DNA of 64,000 nucleotides from Phycomyces nitens. Lineage: Eukaryota; Mucoromycota; Mucoromycetes; Mucorales; Phycomycetaceae. Position numbers and translations under genes: made by a program. Of the stretch, positions 33,125-44,400 are shown piece after piece; position 1 is the first letter of the stretch, and each line of letters starts with the position of its first letter. Below the pieces are notes generated by a model that had not been told where the DNA came from, did not search any database, and was given only the letters and a program-made list of their open reading frames with translations. The DNA is taken from contig JAHRBC010000001.1 in assembly GCA_022702545.1 (NCBI GenBank), forward strand, positions 9,486,001 to 9,550,000, in the 5' to 3' direction.

Positions 33125-34467
33125 CAGGGTGGAAAACGAATTCATTCATGATTTGAAAGTCCGATTTTATCTTTAATGCATCTTCTATATTTTGTTTTTT
33201 CTTATTCTCTTTATTCTTATAAACATGACACCTTCAAACTCAACCCATAAAGAGGAGAGCCCTTGCAGACAATATATCTGCCATTCATCTGATGAAAAGT
33301 TGATTATGATTGGAATGCACAAGGCAGGATTGTCTGTTGCAGAAATTTCTCGATGCAAGAATATCAAGGAATCAACTCTTCACAAAATAATAAAAAGATA
33401 CTATAAGACAAAGTCTGTTGAAGACCAGCCTCGCTCAGGAAGACCCAAGCTTCTCAATGCTAGAGACAAACGGCATTTGGAAAGGATCGTCAGAAGTGAT
33501 TGCCACAAGACATTAGGGGAGATTACTCGTGAGATGGAAGAGGTGATTGACATGCCCATCTCAAAAGTCACCATTAGCAAGACCTTGCGTAGTCTTGACT
33601 ACAATTGCTGCACTGCATTGGCCAAGCCTTACTTGACTCAAGCAGACATGGCTGCACGTCGAAAGTGGGCTCAAGCAAGAATGGAGTGGAATGAGGAATG
33701 GAAAACCATAATTTGGAGTGATGAGTCTCGGTTTTCCCTTTTTAAGAGAAATGGAAAGACACACGTGTGAAGAAAACCAGATGAGAAGTATCATCCTGAC
33801 TGCCTCCAACCAAAGATCCAAGGAGATGGAGGATCGGTCATGGTGTGGGGCTGCATTTGGGCTGGAGGTGTCGGACCTCTTGTTATACTTGAGGGCAATA
33901 TGAATGCAAAAGTATACACTGAGGTCTTCCAAGAGCATTTTAAGCCCTACTTTGACATGCTGCCCCGTAAAGACAAGGTCGAGTACCGTTTCCAAGAAGA
34001 CAATGCTACTCCCCACAAGGCAGCTATGTCAAAAAAATGCAAAGAAGATCTTGGGATTGATGTTCTTGAGTGGCCTTCAAAGAGTCCAGATTTGAGTCCT
34101 ATTGAGAATATCTGGAGCCATCTCGACAACCTTGTGCGCTCAAGAGAGCCTCAGCCAAGAACACTGGCAGAGTTGGAGGAGGCTCTGAAAGAGGAGTGGG
34201 AGACAATTGGTAGAAGTGTGTGCACGAAGTACTGCATGAGTATGCATAACAGGCTACTGGATATCAAAAGATATAAAGGTGGGCCTGTTTCATACTAAAT
34301 AAATTTTTATTTATTTATCAGTTAAAGGTCTACTACTAAGCTTTATTATAGTTGCATTTCATGAGCCTAGCTTTTTTATTTGAAGAATATAAGGATTACA
34401 AAGAGAAGTTGTTTAAAGCTGTTCATGTCGGAGTTTAAAAACTGGAATTACTTTATTCTTAACCTTG
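33125..34467 (+). mobile_element. Tc1-like element (DD34E) in the right end of E0
   Basis: TA duplications at 33123-33124 and 34468-34469; length 1343 bp. The ends (CAGGGTGGAAAACG and, inverted, CAAGGTTAAGAATA) match only partly, so the repeats have decayed. The E1 equivalent near 26317 is an empty site with one TA. Confidence 0.82.
33192..34298 (+). pseudogene. Tc1-like transposase with one TGA (DD34E)
   Basis: A 368-codon frame with TGA at 33768-33770, probably in place of TGG. It has an N-terminal helix-turn-helix region (LSVAEISRCKNIKESTLHKI), a GRPKLLNARDKR linker, IIWSDESRFSLF, VWGCIWAGG, QEDNATPH and SPDLSPIENIW with 34 residues between the second Asp and the Glu. The stop falls shortly after the first catalytic Asp. 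It is a different lineage from the other three Tc1-like genes in this window, judged by its spacing and its ENIW ending. All other segments are readable to the TAA at 34296-34298. Confidence 0.86.
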
Positions 34468-34712
34468 TAGAACCATTCTTTTAAATACTTTTTTTCATCA
34501 TTCCAAATCAGATCCATATACCGAAAGTGCTAACGGACCTCACCTGCAGCACATTTTTACATGTTTCTACTACTGCAACCCACGACACCAAAGTACCTGT
34601 GAAGCTAGCATGCCTCCTAGTTGAAAAAATATTTAAACTAGGCGAAACCCACCCCTTTTCAGTACCATAATGCTGGATTTCTGGTACTGCAAACAGCCCC
34701 TCTTTTGCAGTG

Positions 34713-34806
34713 TACTCTTCTATCCTTGTTTACAATTCCCAGTGGGTTTGACCAATATTGGCTGTGTTATAGCATTGGAAGAACAACCCAGATCCAAAAC
34801 GACACA
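34713..34806. other. Spacer between E0 and the retrotransposon array
   Basis: A short unique stretch. Behind the TAC duplication of E0 it represents the original DNA downstream of the tRNA-Glu locus, because it follows the outermost 61-bp target duplication. Confidence 0.6.
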
Positions 34807-34867
34807 ATATTTGTTTGTGATATTATGAGTAATCAGCAAAACTATTTCCACATCAGGGAATCAAACC
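34807..34867 (-). repeat. Outermost 61-bp target duplication (decayed tRNA-Glu 3' part)
   Basis: It corresponds base for base to 54563-54623 with six transitions. Four are CpG to TpG/CpA, including three within the tRNA part. It lies at the 3' end of retrotransposon copy 1 and lacks any 5' tRNA half. Confidence 0.88.
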
Positions 34868-37800
34868 AATAATACTTTTATTTTATGTAAAGAGTGTCAA
34901 TAAGAGGCAAGAGAAAGTAGTATAAAAACCTAAACTTTAAAAAGATGAAGGAAAAGATGTAAAGTCTTAACAAGAAGTATAGCCTATGACCAGCTGCCCT
35001 AACACTGAGAGGTTGAATGGGCAGAAACAGATATAAAATAAAATAAATAAAAAGAGACAAGGGTGTAAAGAAAAGAAGAAATGGTGTAAAAACACAGAAA
35101 AGAATTTGGACACTGGGAAAAGTAGATGAGTTAAAGGGAAGAAAGGAACAAGTGTGTCCATCGTTGAATTCCATTATGCAGGCTGGGAAGCAGCACGACG
35201 ACCTTGACGACAGCGCAGACGAGATCCTTGTCCAGAAGAAGTGTCGGAGTGATGGCCAATCTCATTTTGCGGAGATGAGGAAGGCGGAGCAGAACGACGT
35301 GGTCTGTGGGTTGGTGCACAGTGAGAGGTAAAAGTACTGGCAGCAACAGGAACAGGAGAAGGCAAAGGGGTAGGCGCAGAGGGCGAAGAGGGCACAGGTG
35401 TGGCAGGCAGAGGTTGAGTGGAGCCAGTGGGGGAACTGTTTTGGGGCTGTGACTGCTGATGCGCGTCAATATCTGTGGAAGAATAAACAGGTCCAGCAGG
35501 GTACACTCCTCTACAGCGTTGAATCCACAAACGATGACCAAAACGCAGAATGTCACAGATCAACCAATGATGAAGACGTTCAGCATAACCGCGCTTGCAT
35601 TTCAACATTAGCAATTGCGAAAAATTCTCCTCATCTGTGCCACCAACATCTCCAAAGGCAAACGCACTCATCGTCACAGAAAAACCCATGGCCTCGTATG
35701 CATCTTTGACAGATTTATACTTGTCCAATTTTCGTTGACGGGCACGTGTCAGGCAGGAAGTTGTATCAGTTGATTGTGACGAGGACTGGGCAGTGATGAC
35801 AACATCTGTGATGAATACCGTTTTTCTCTTCATCTACCACAACAAGATCAGGCCGCACACTTTGACTGGGAAGCAGTGGGGGCGTTGGTTGACTGAGATC
35901 GTGCAGGAACGATTGTTGTAACGTGCAGCAGAGACGATTCGTTGCAACACCTTGTTGTGCCTTTCCGTTTGGAGTGTCTTGCTTTGGTTATTGCGACAGA
36001 AGCAGAGGACGTGGTGGATATCTTCGGGTAGAGAACAAGAGTGGCAATTACGTGTCTGACCAAATCCCCATTTCACTTTGTTGGCATTGGTAGGAAGCAT
36101 GTCCAGGCGACTTTTGAGAGCAAAGGCATATGCACCAGGGTGGAGATCGTCTGTCCTTATCCAAGCATTGGAGGCAGGGTGCTGGATGGAGGAAACGGAC
36201 TGGCCTTGTTTAACCTGGGTCTGCCAACGTGCAAGAAGTTTTGATTGACAAAATCGCTTGATGCGTCCTATCATCGTTGTTTTGCGGCGTGGAGTGGTCA
36301 GTGCATTGGCAACAATAGTGTCTTCGTCAATAGCAAATTGGACAAAACTGTCAGGCAAGTGGGGATCGGCCTCAGTGAGCACAAAACGGCACCCAACGTG
36401 CTTGATGGCAGCAACAATACCAGCAGAGGGATCAACAGCGTCAACGTATCGTCCCTTTTTCAGGTGCTCATACTGTCCAGACATGTATGCCAGTACTTGC
36501 TGATCAGTGCATAATTCCACAGGAAAGTCAACGGTGTCATTGGAGAAAGGTTTGTTGTACCGTGCTTCTACAAGGGTGGAGATTTCCTCACGTACAAGAT
36601 GTCGAACTGCTGGATCCGTTGAATTGAGCAAGCCCACAATGTGCACGATTTGGGTACTCGCAGACCAATCTGTTGGATCATAATATCCTAGACCGCCCTG
36701 ATCAACAGGCAAGTGGAAGAGAGACAAGGATGCACTGGCTGGGAGTTGACAGAACTTACGTACAGATCTACGAAGAGTTTGACCAAGCTGCTTGGCATGG
36801 TGTGGGCTGAGACCGTTCAATCGTACAAAGTATTCAAGCTGTGGAAGAATGAACGTCTTGATTGCATGATGCTTTTGAAAAATGCGCAGTTTTGAGCTGG
36901 CAACGGTCTTCAATTGCTTGTCAATTTGCCCCAAGAGAGCCTTGAAGCTACCAAATATGCCACGACGTTGCAAGCCAACCGAATTACCCAGATACTTCCA
37001 ATCGTGATTGAGGTCAATGCAGGGAATAGGTTCATTGTGGTAATCCAGTTGCATGCGACGATCACGAAGGCGACGATTACGGCTACGATGTCCAGGTTTG
37101 GTGGCAGAGAAGCAGGTCTTGTTGGCGTTGATAGTCAACTCGTGTTCATCCATAAATCCAACGACTTCGGCATGTAGGCGACGGAAATGAGCAGGGTCAT
37201 GGGAAAAGATTGTCAAATCGTCAGCCAGGAGAAGGTGGTTGTGGTATGAAGCTTGAGTGGCAGGTTGAAGGGCGTTGAGGCGATGTGTCAGTTCCAAAAG
37301 ACAAAGAGTGAAGATCAGAGGGGACGAAGGATCACCCTGTTTGGTTCCACGCATTAGATTAACCAAGTCAGACGGGCCAGAAGGTGTGTGAACCCAACAA
37401 GATATATCATCATACATGCTCATAACCAATCGTACAGAACGACGATCAAGGCCAGCATAAACCAACGCAGCACGAATTCTGGTATGAGATACACTCCCAA
37501 AGGCATCCTTGAGATCATAGGAGCAAACATACAAGGGGAGATCTTTACGGCGTGCTTTTCTGATCATGGCATGAATATAGAAGTCGTGCTCAAAGCATCC
37601 AGGTGTTGGCATGAATCCCTTTTGGTTTTTGGGAACGATGGATTCGAGCACATCACGCATGAGACGATCAATGACAGCAGAGTAAAGTTTACCAGCCGAA
37701 TTTTGGAGAGCAATGGGACGCCAGTTACCAGGATCGTGTGGGTCACCCTTCTTATACAACAGAATCGTTCGTGAGAGGCGCCAGTGTTGGGGAATCCAAG

Positions 37801-40800
37801 CCAAATGTTGACAACGACGGAATATAGCCAGAAGCCAACGGTTGAGACAGGGAAAAAGGGACCACACCTTGTACGGGATACCATCGAATCCAGGAGACGA
37901 CGCCTTGTTGAACTTGCGCAGAATGTTGAGCACAAGATCCTCGTTGATCGTGGTCAATTGGCGGGTACCATATGCATGTTGCGTGGGAGGAACAGAGGCA
38001 GAGACAGAGGGAAGACCATAGCGATCGTCAAAGTGATTGTGCAAAACAGAGGGGGCAATTGGGCAAGCTTGACGTTCAACAGGGTTAACCATATTGTCAT
38101 AGGTGATCTTTGCACGATGTCTGTATTGGTGGAAGACGGTTTCAGCCTCACGACCTTCACGAAGACGATTACGACGGCGTAGGAGACGACGACGTTCACC
38201 ACCTGTGAGATTGGGATTGTCATTGAGGGCGTGAGTGATATCGTCAACACTATCCATAGGGCGAAGCCCACTTCGTTCACTGTCTTGCTTTGGCCGCGTG
38301 TACTCAGAGATCAACATGTACAACTCGTCATGAAAGGCGTTGTTCTTTTGTTCAACCGTTTGACGATTGTCAGAAGGAGTGACCAAATATTGAGAGACAA
38401 GAGAATCTATGGTCAACTCAAACGATTTACGCAAGTCAACGGTCTCAAACAGAGGAATCCGCAGATATGGACGAGATGTACGTGAAGCCATCATCTGTGC
38501 AATGGATGGATATTGGCGGCGGTTGTGTGGAGTCCATGGAGTGGGAGCAAGGCTGGTTGACACTGAAGAGGTAAGTGGAGTGGGATCAGGTTGGTTAGCA
38601 TGTCCAGTATATTCCATAGGTGTATCCAAAATAAACTCATCGTTATCCAAACGTGGAGCAGTTGGTGTTGCAGAGGTAGCTGGCACGGACAGTGGTGGAG
38701 GTGTACAGGGGGTTGGTTGCTGTGGGGCAGAGTTGGTTTGTGAAGAACGGTGCTGTGAGGTGGAAGGCTGTGGACGGGTGCGTGTGCGTCGTGGAGTGTG
38801 TGGTGTAGAGGGTGAAGGAGACGTTGACGATGTGAGTCCAATGGGTGGGGGGCAGGGTTTTGTCACATTGGGAACAGGCAGAACAGGAGGCGGCGTCAGA
38901 GTGGATATGTCAGGCGCAGGGTCCTTATCCTTTCCTTTGTTCTTTTTGTTACCACGTCTACGTCGGTTTTTAGACTTTTTAAGCACATCCACACAGATCT
39001 CCATTGCTTCTACCGCAGCACAATCACTCCCATCGTCATTCGAGGAAGAATCCAAAGCAGCGTCAATCATGGCAATCGTCATGGGCTGTACAGAAGGAAG
39101 ACATGGTTGAGCAGTCTTGACTACTCCAGTACGTTGACGACGTGATTTTCGCCGTTGAACAACGTTCACGTCCAAAGAAGAGACAACCTGATCAAGTGGG
39201 GCCAGAGAAGGACCACCACAGTCTGCAAAGTCTAGCAAAGCACGTCGACTTGGGTGCATAGACACCTCGTCAAAAGGAAAAGTGACAGTTGGTGAGGGTG
39301 GCACAGCCTGGTTCGTGATGAACGCAAGTCTTTGGGGGTGGATGGTGGGGGTAGGGGTAGGTGAAGGGCGTGGTTCTGGAGGCCGTTGGGAAGTTGGAGG
39401 GGCTCTACGTTCTCTAGCAAGAGAATTCTGGCGACCTTGGTCAGCAAAGAGACGAGCACGGCGAGCAGGGTCCATATTCCAACAGTCATGCCAGTCAACA
39501 CAAGCAGGAGAGACAGCAGGGGAAGAGAAGCGTGGAGACAATGGTGTACGAGTTGGGACAGGCAAAACAACAGGAGGTACACTACCAGTGCAAGACAAAA
39601 CATCAGCAGCAACTTCAACGGCACCAATTGTATCAGCATGATCAGAATGATCAGCGTCAACAGAGTTTTCGTCCAGAATATCAGCCAGAACATCGCCCTC
39701 ATGGGCAGAGGAAGCAAGAAGAAGAGGCGAGATCAGAGGAGAAGGCGTTGGTGATGGTGGGGAAGGTGGTGTTGGGAGCTTGAGGTCGAGTCCACGCAGA
39801 AAGTTCGATGCTTGCTCAAAGGTAGAAACAACAATGGGAGCAGCAGAAGCAGTCTGGGGAGTGTGAGCAACAGAGGCCAGGGTCTTTGCAGGTGGGCGTG
39901 TAAAACGATACCCAGTTGGTTGTGGTGAACGATCGTTTAGTGTACGTTTGCCCAGCATGAAAATGGTAGAGGGTTGAGGTGGCAAAGCTGGTGATGTGGC
40001 AAGTGGAGTGGTGAACCCAGAGCTATCGTTATCATCGTTGTGTGAATAGATGTTAGAGTTGGCTGTGGCGTCCAAAACACCAATGGGTGTATCAAATGCA
40101 TCAAGAGGAGTATCGTCCACATCGCTCTCACAATCGTCACCAGTGTCCAAGGCAGTACTCAAAGCAGAGAATCGATTTTCGCCAACCAGAGAAGGAAGCA
40201 GAGGCAGTGGTGAGGAGCCCGATTTCTGTAAGAACGAACTGATAATGTTGGGGTGTTTCCAGATGCGTTTCTGACGAAGATGTTGCGTGATTGTAGCAGA
40301 ATCCCAACCAACAAGTCCAATGATATCGTTCAATGTAGAGAGTTCTGTGCCAGCAAAAGGGAGGCGCCATGTTCCTGCAAGGGCATCAACAAAACCAGGG
40401 TGTGTTTGACGATGGGAAACGAGATCACAAGAAGGAAGTATTGGTCACAACCATAGCAAATGCTATTGTCAAGATCAACATCGTCAACGTCAGTTCCAAC
40501 GGCACAATCGTACTTGACATGGTTGGTGACATCCAGTTTCTCAACTGTGGCAAAACCACAACGGCATGGGCAAGTCCAAACGATCCGCAAATATCGTTTG
40601 TGCTTGACAAGATGGTGACGTTGAAGAGAATATGCCTCAGTGTATTGGCTTGGGCAACATGGACAGATGAAGGCCTTGGCAGTGCTGATGACAGGAAAAT
40701 CGTCAATGGGTTGACAGGCAGGTGAATGGCCAGAGAGAGGAGGAACACGAACAAGGTGAGGGGCCACATAGGACAGGACACATTCATGGTGAATAAAATC

Positions 40801-41388
40801 ATCACGACTTGTAAACGCCTTTGTACAGTCATAGCATTTCCAATTGACTACAAATTTACGTTTGTGTTTATGGGAACCATGGAGAGAGAATGCACGGGCT
40901 GAGAAAAATAATATATGGTCTGTGGGTGGGCACAATGGACAACAAAAGTAATCAGAATCGATGTACCCATCAAAGTGTTGAGTGAGGGCTGCGGACATTG
41001 CAGCGGAAATAGAGTCGGAGACAAGAAAAAACTTTTTCAGAGCAAGACAGGGCAGGACAATAAATAAAGGAAAAGGACCAGGTCCCAGCAAAAAATCGCG
41101 CCTAGGTACGAAACGGATGAAGGAGTTGCAGGAAGAGGTTGGGGTTTTCACAGTATATAGGTGTTGCCAAGTAGATCGAAATGTTCTTAAGAGCCAAGGC
41201 CGAATTACTTAATAATTAAAAAATGTTTTTGACGATGTTGACAATGTTGTGATGAGCTGAGATGCTGGAATCGCGAGATTGTCGGACAGATGTCGAAAAA
41301 AGTATGTTGTTGATATGGCAGGAGAATGCTTCTTGCACCAAAAGATGTGTCTTGAAGAGGTTGTTCTTTTGTATTAAGTGCAAAAAGT
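34868..41388 (-). mobile_element. Non-LTR retrotransposon with restriction-like endonuclease, copy 1 (oldest)
   Basis: Full-length unit of 6521 bp between two 61-bp tRNA-Glu-derived repeats. It reads on the minus strand like the tRNA gene. The 3' end is an A-rich stretch without a long poly(A) tail. There are no LTRs. The coding region is frameshifted. Confidence 0.9.
35174..40998 (-). pseudogene. Retrotransposon polyprotein, copy 1: zinc fingers, reverse transcriptase, RLE; frameshifted
   Basis: Same protein as 48342-54170 but broken in three places. One base is lost in a G run near 40434, after four zinc fingers. One base is lost in a G run at 35878-35882, and two bases in a T run near 35821-35825. 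The reverse transcriptase region between them is open. The last two lesions flank the RPD motif of the restriction-like endonuclease, which is therefore read out of frame, while the TDVVIT and KLDKY motifs are back in frame. The copy cannot make a full protein. It is the downstream-most copy, in keeping with being the oldest. Many of its single-base variants match copy 3 in the 3' third and copy 2 in the middle. Confidence 0.9.
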
Positions 41389-41449
41389 ATGTTTGTTTGT
41401 GATATTATGAGCAATCGGCAAAACTATTTCCGCATCGGGGAATCGAACC
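41389..41449 (-). repeat. 61-bp tRNA-Glu-derived target duplication between copies 1 and 2
   Basis: Identical to 54563-54623. On the minus strand it starts with the B-box sequence GGTTCGATTCC, continues through the tRNA 3' end and a TTTT run, and ends in ACAAACAAACAT, where copy 1 begins. Confidence 0.95.
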
Positions 41450-44400
41450 AATAATACTTTTATTTTATGCAAAGAGTGTCAATAAGAGGCAAGAGAAAGT
41501 AGTATAAAAACCTAAACTTTAAAAAGATGAAGGAAAAGACGTAAAGTCTTAACAAGAAGTATAGCCTATGACCAGCTGCCCTAACACTGAGAGGTTGAAT
41601 GGGCAGAAACAGATATAAAATAAAATAAATAAAAAGAGACAAGGGTGTAAAGAAAAGAAGAAATGGTGTAAAAACACAGAAAAGAATTCGGACACTGGGA
41701 AAAGTAGATGAGTTAAAGGGAAGAAAGGAACAAGTGTGTCCATCGTTGAATTCCATTATGCAGGCTGGGAAGCAGCACGACGACCTTGACGATGGCGCAG
41801 ACGAGATCCTTGTCCAGAAGAAGTGTCGGAGTGATGGCCAATCTCATTTTGCGGAGATGAGGAAGGCGGAGCAGAACGACGTGGTCTGTGGGTTGGTGCA
41901 CAGTGAGAGGTAAAAGTACTGGCAGCAACAGGAACAGGAGAAGGCAAAGGGGCAGGCGCAGAGGGCGAAGAGGGCACAGGTGTGGCAGGCAGAGGTTGAG
42001 TGGAGCCAGTGGGGGAACTGTTTTGGGGCTGTGACTGCTGACGCGCGTCAATATCTGTGGAAGAATAAACAGGTCCAGCAGGGTACACTCCTCTACAGCG
42101 TTGAATCCACAAACGATGACCAAAACGCAGAATGTCACAGATCAACCAACGATGAAGACGTTCAGCATAACCGCGCTTGCATTTCAACATTAGCAATTGC
42201 GAAAAATTCTCCTCATCTGTGCCACCAACATCTCCAAAGGCAAACGCACTCATCGTCACAGAAAAACCCAAGGCCTCGTATGCATCTTTGACAGATTTAT
42301 ACTTGTCCAATTTTCGTTGACGGGCACGTGTCAGGCAGGAAGTTGCATCAGTTGATTGTGATGAGGACTGGGCAGTGATGACAACATCAGTGATGAACAC
42401 CGTTTTCTTCTCTTCATCTACCACAACAAGATCAGGCCGCACACTTTGGCTGGAAAGCAGTGGGGGGCGTTGGTTGACTGAGATCGTGCAAGAACGGTTG
42501 TTATAACGTGCAGCAGAGACGATTCGTTGCAACACCTTGTTGTGCCTTTCTGTTTGGAGTGTCTTGCTTTGGTTATTGCGACAGAAGCAGAGGACGTGGT
42601 GGATATCTTCGGGTAGAGAACAAGAGTGACAATTGCGTGTCTGACCAAATCCCCATTTCACTTTATTGGCATTGGTAGGAAGCATGTCCAGGCGACTTTT
42701 GAGGGCAAATGCATATGCACCAGGGTGGAGATCGTCTGTCCTTATCCAAGCGTTGGAGGCAGGGTGCTGGAGGGAGGAAACGGACTGGCCTTGTTTAACC
42801 TGGGTCTGCCAACGTGCAAGAAGTTTTGATTGACAAAATCGCTTGATGCGTCCTATCATCGTTGTTTTGCGGCGTGGAGTGGTCAGAGCATCTGCAACAA
42901 TAGTGTCTTCGTCAATGGCAAATTGGACAAAACTGTCAGGCAAGTGGGAATCGGCCTCAGTGAGCACAAAACGGCAACCAACGTGCTTGATGGCAGCAAC
43001 AATACCAGCAGAAGGATCAACGGCGTCAACGTATCGTCCCTTTTTCAAGTGCTCATACTGTCCAGACATGTATGCCAGTACTTGCTGATCGGTGCATAGC
43101 CCCACAGGAAAGTCAACGGTGTCATTGGAGAGAGGTTTGTTGTACCGTGTTTCTACAAGGGTGGAGATTTCCTCACGTACAAGATGTCTTACTGCTGGAT
43201 CCGTTGAATTGAGCAAGCCCACAATGTGCACGATTTGGGTACTTGCAGACCAATCCGTTGGATCATAGTATCCTAGACCGCCCTGATCAACAGGCAGGTG
43301 GAAGAGAGACAAAGAGGCACTGGCTGGGAGCTGACAGAACTTACGTACGGATTTACGCAGGGTTTGACCAAGCTGCTTGGCATGATGTGGACTGAGACCG
43401 TTCAATCGAACAAAGTATTCAAGCTGAGGAAGAATGAATGTCTTGATGGCGTGATGCTTTTGAAAAATGCGCAGTTTTGAGCTGGCAACGGTCTTCAGTT
43501 CTTTGTCAATTTGCCCCAAGAGAGCCTTGAAGCTACCAAATATGCCACGACGTTGCAAGCCAACCGAATTACCCAGATACTTCCAATCGTGATTGAGGTC
43601 AATGCAGGGAATAGGTTCATGGTGGTAATCCAGTTGCATGCGACGATCACGAAGGCGACGATTACGGCTACGATGTCCAGGTTTGGTGGCAGAGAAGCAG
43701 GTCTTGTTGGCGTTGATAGTCAACTTGTGTTCATCCATAAATCCAACGACTTCGGCATGTAGGCGACGGAAATGAGCAGGGTCATGGGAAAAGATTGTCA
43801 AATCGTCAGCCAGGAGAAGGTGGTTGTGGTATGAAGCTTGAGTGGCAGGTTGAAGGGCGTTGAGGCGATGTGTCAGTTCCAAAAGACAAAGAGTGAAGAT
43901 CAGAGGGGACGAAGGATCACCCTGTTTGGTTCCACGCATTAGATTAACCAAGTCAGACGGGCCAGAAGGTGTGTGAACCCAACAAGATATATCATCATAC
44001 ATGCTCATAACCAATCGTACAGAACGACGATCAAGGCCAGCATAAACCAACGCAGCACGAATTCTGGTATGAGATACACTCCCAAAGGCATCCTTGAGAT
44101 CATAGGAGCAAACATACAAGGGGAGATCTTTACGGCGTGCTTTTCTGATCATGGCATGAATATAGAAGTCGTGCTCAAAGCATCCAGGTGTTGGCATGAA
44201 TCCCTTTTGGTTTTTGGGAACGATGGATTCGAGCACATCACGCATGAGACGATCAATGACAGCAGAGTAAAGTTTACCAGCCGAATTTTGGAGAGCAATG
44301 GGACGCCAGTTACCAGGATCGTGTGGGTCACCCTTCTTATACAACAGAATCGTTCGTGAGAGGCGCCAGTGTTGGGGAATCCAAGCCAAATGTTGACAAC

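Larger units (their letters stand above)
16756..34712 (+). mobile_element. E0: old family E CACTA element carrying nested insertions
   Basis: The left end reads CACTGGAAAAACTCC and the right end, read inward, CACTGCAAAAGAGGGG. TAC is duplicated at 16753-16755 and 34713-34715. Inside lie, in order, the transposase pseudogene, the accessory pseudogene, a Tc1-like element (21998-23330), a piggyBac element (23529-26071), the sister element E1 (26075-32437) and another Tc1-like element (33125-34467). The interval 32438-34712 is the continuation of E0 and matches the inverted first ~930 bp of E1 once the Tc1-like insert is ignored. Without inserts E0 would be about 6.4 kb, like E1. Confidence 0.85.
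32438..34712. other. Right end of E0 (non-coding), interrupted by a Tc1-like element
   Basis: Matches, inverted, the E1 interval 26075-27004 outside the Tc1-like insert at 33125-34467. It ends in the inverted CACTGCAAAAG terminus, followed by TAC. No gene other than the inserted transposase is seen. Confidence 0.8.

Noticed and set aside
26075..34712. A single transposon with ~930-bp terminal inverted repeats
   Set aside because: The TTA and TAC duplications and the CACTGG end at 32437 show two nested elements of the same family in opposite orientation.
38409..39110. Long plus-strand open frames (for example 233 codons) repeated in all three array units
   Set aside because: They lie antisense to the Pro/Ser/Thr-rich linker of the retrotransposon protein. 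Repetition follows from the array itself, and the composition is that of a shadow frame.
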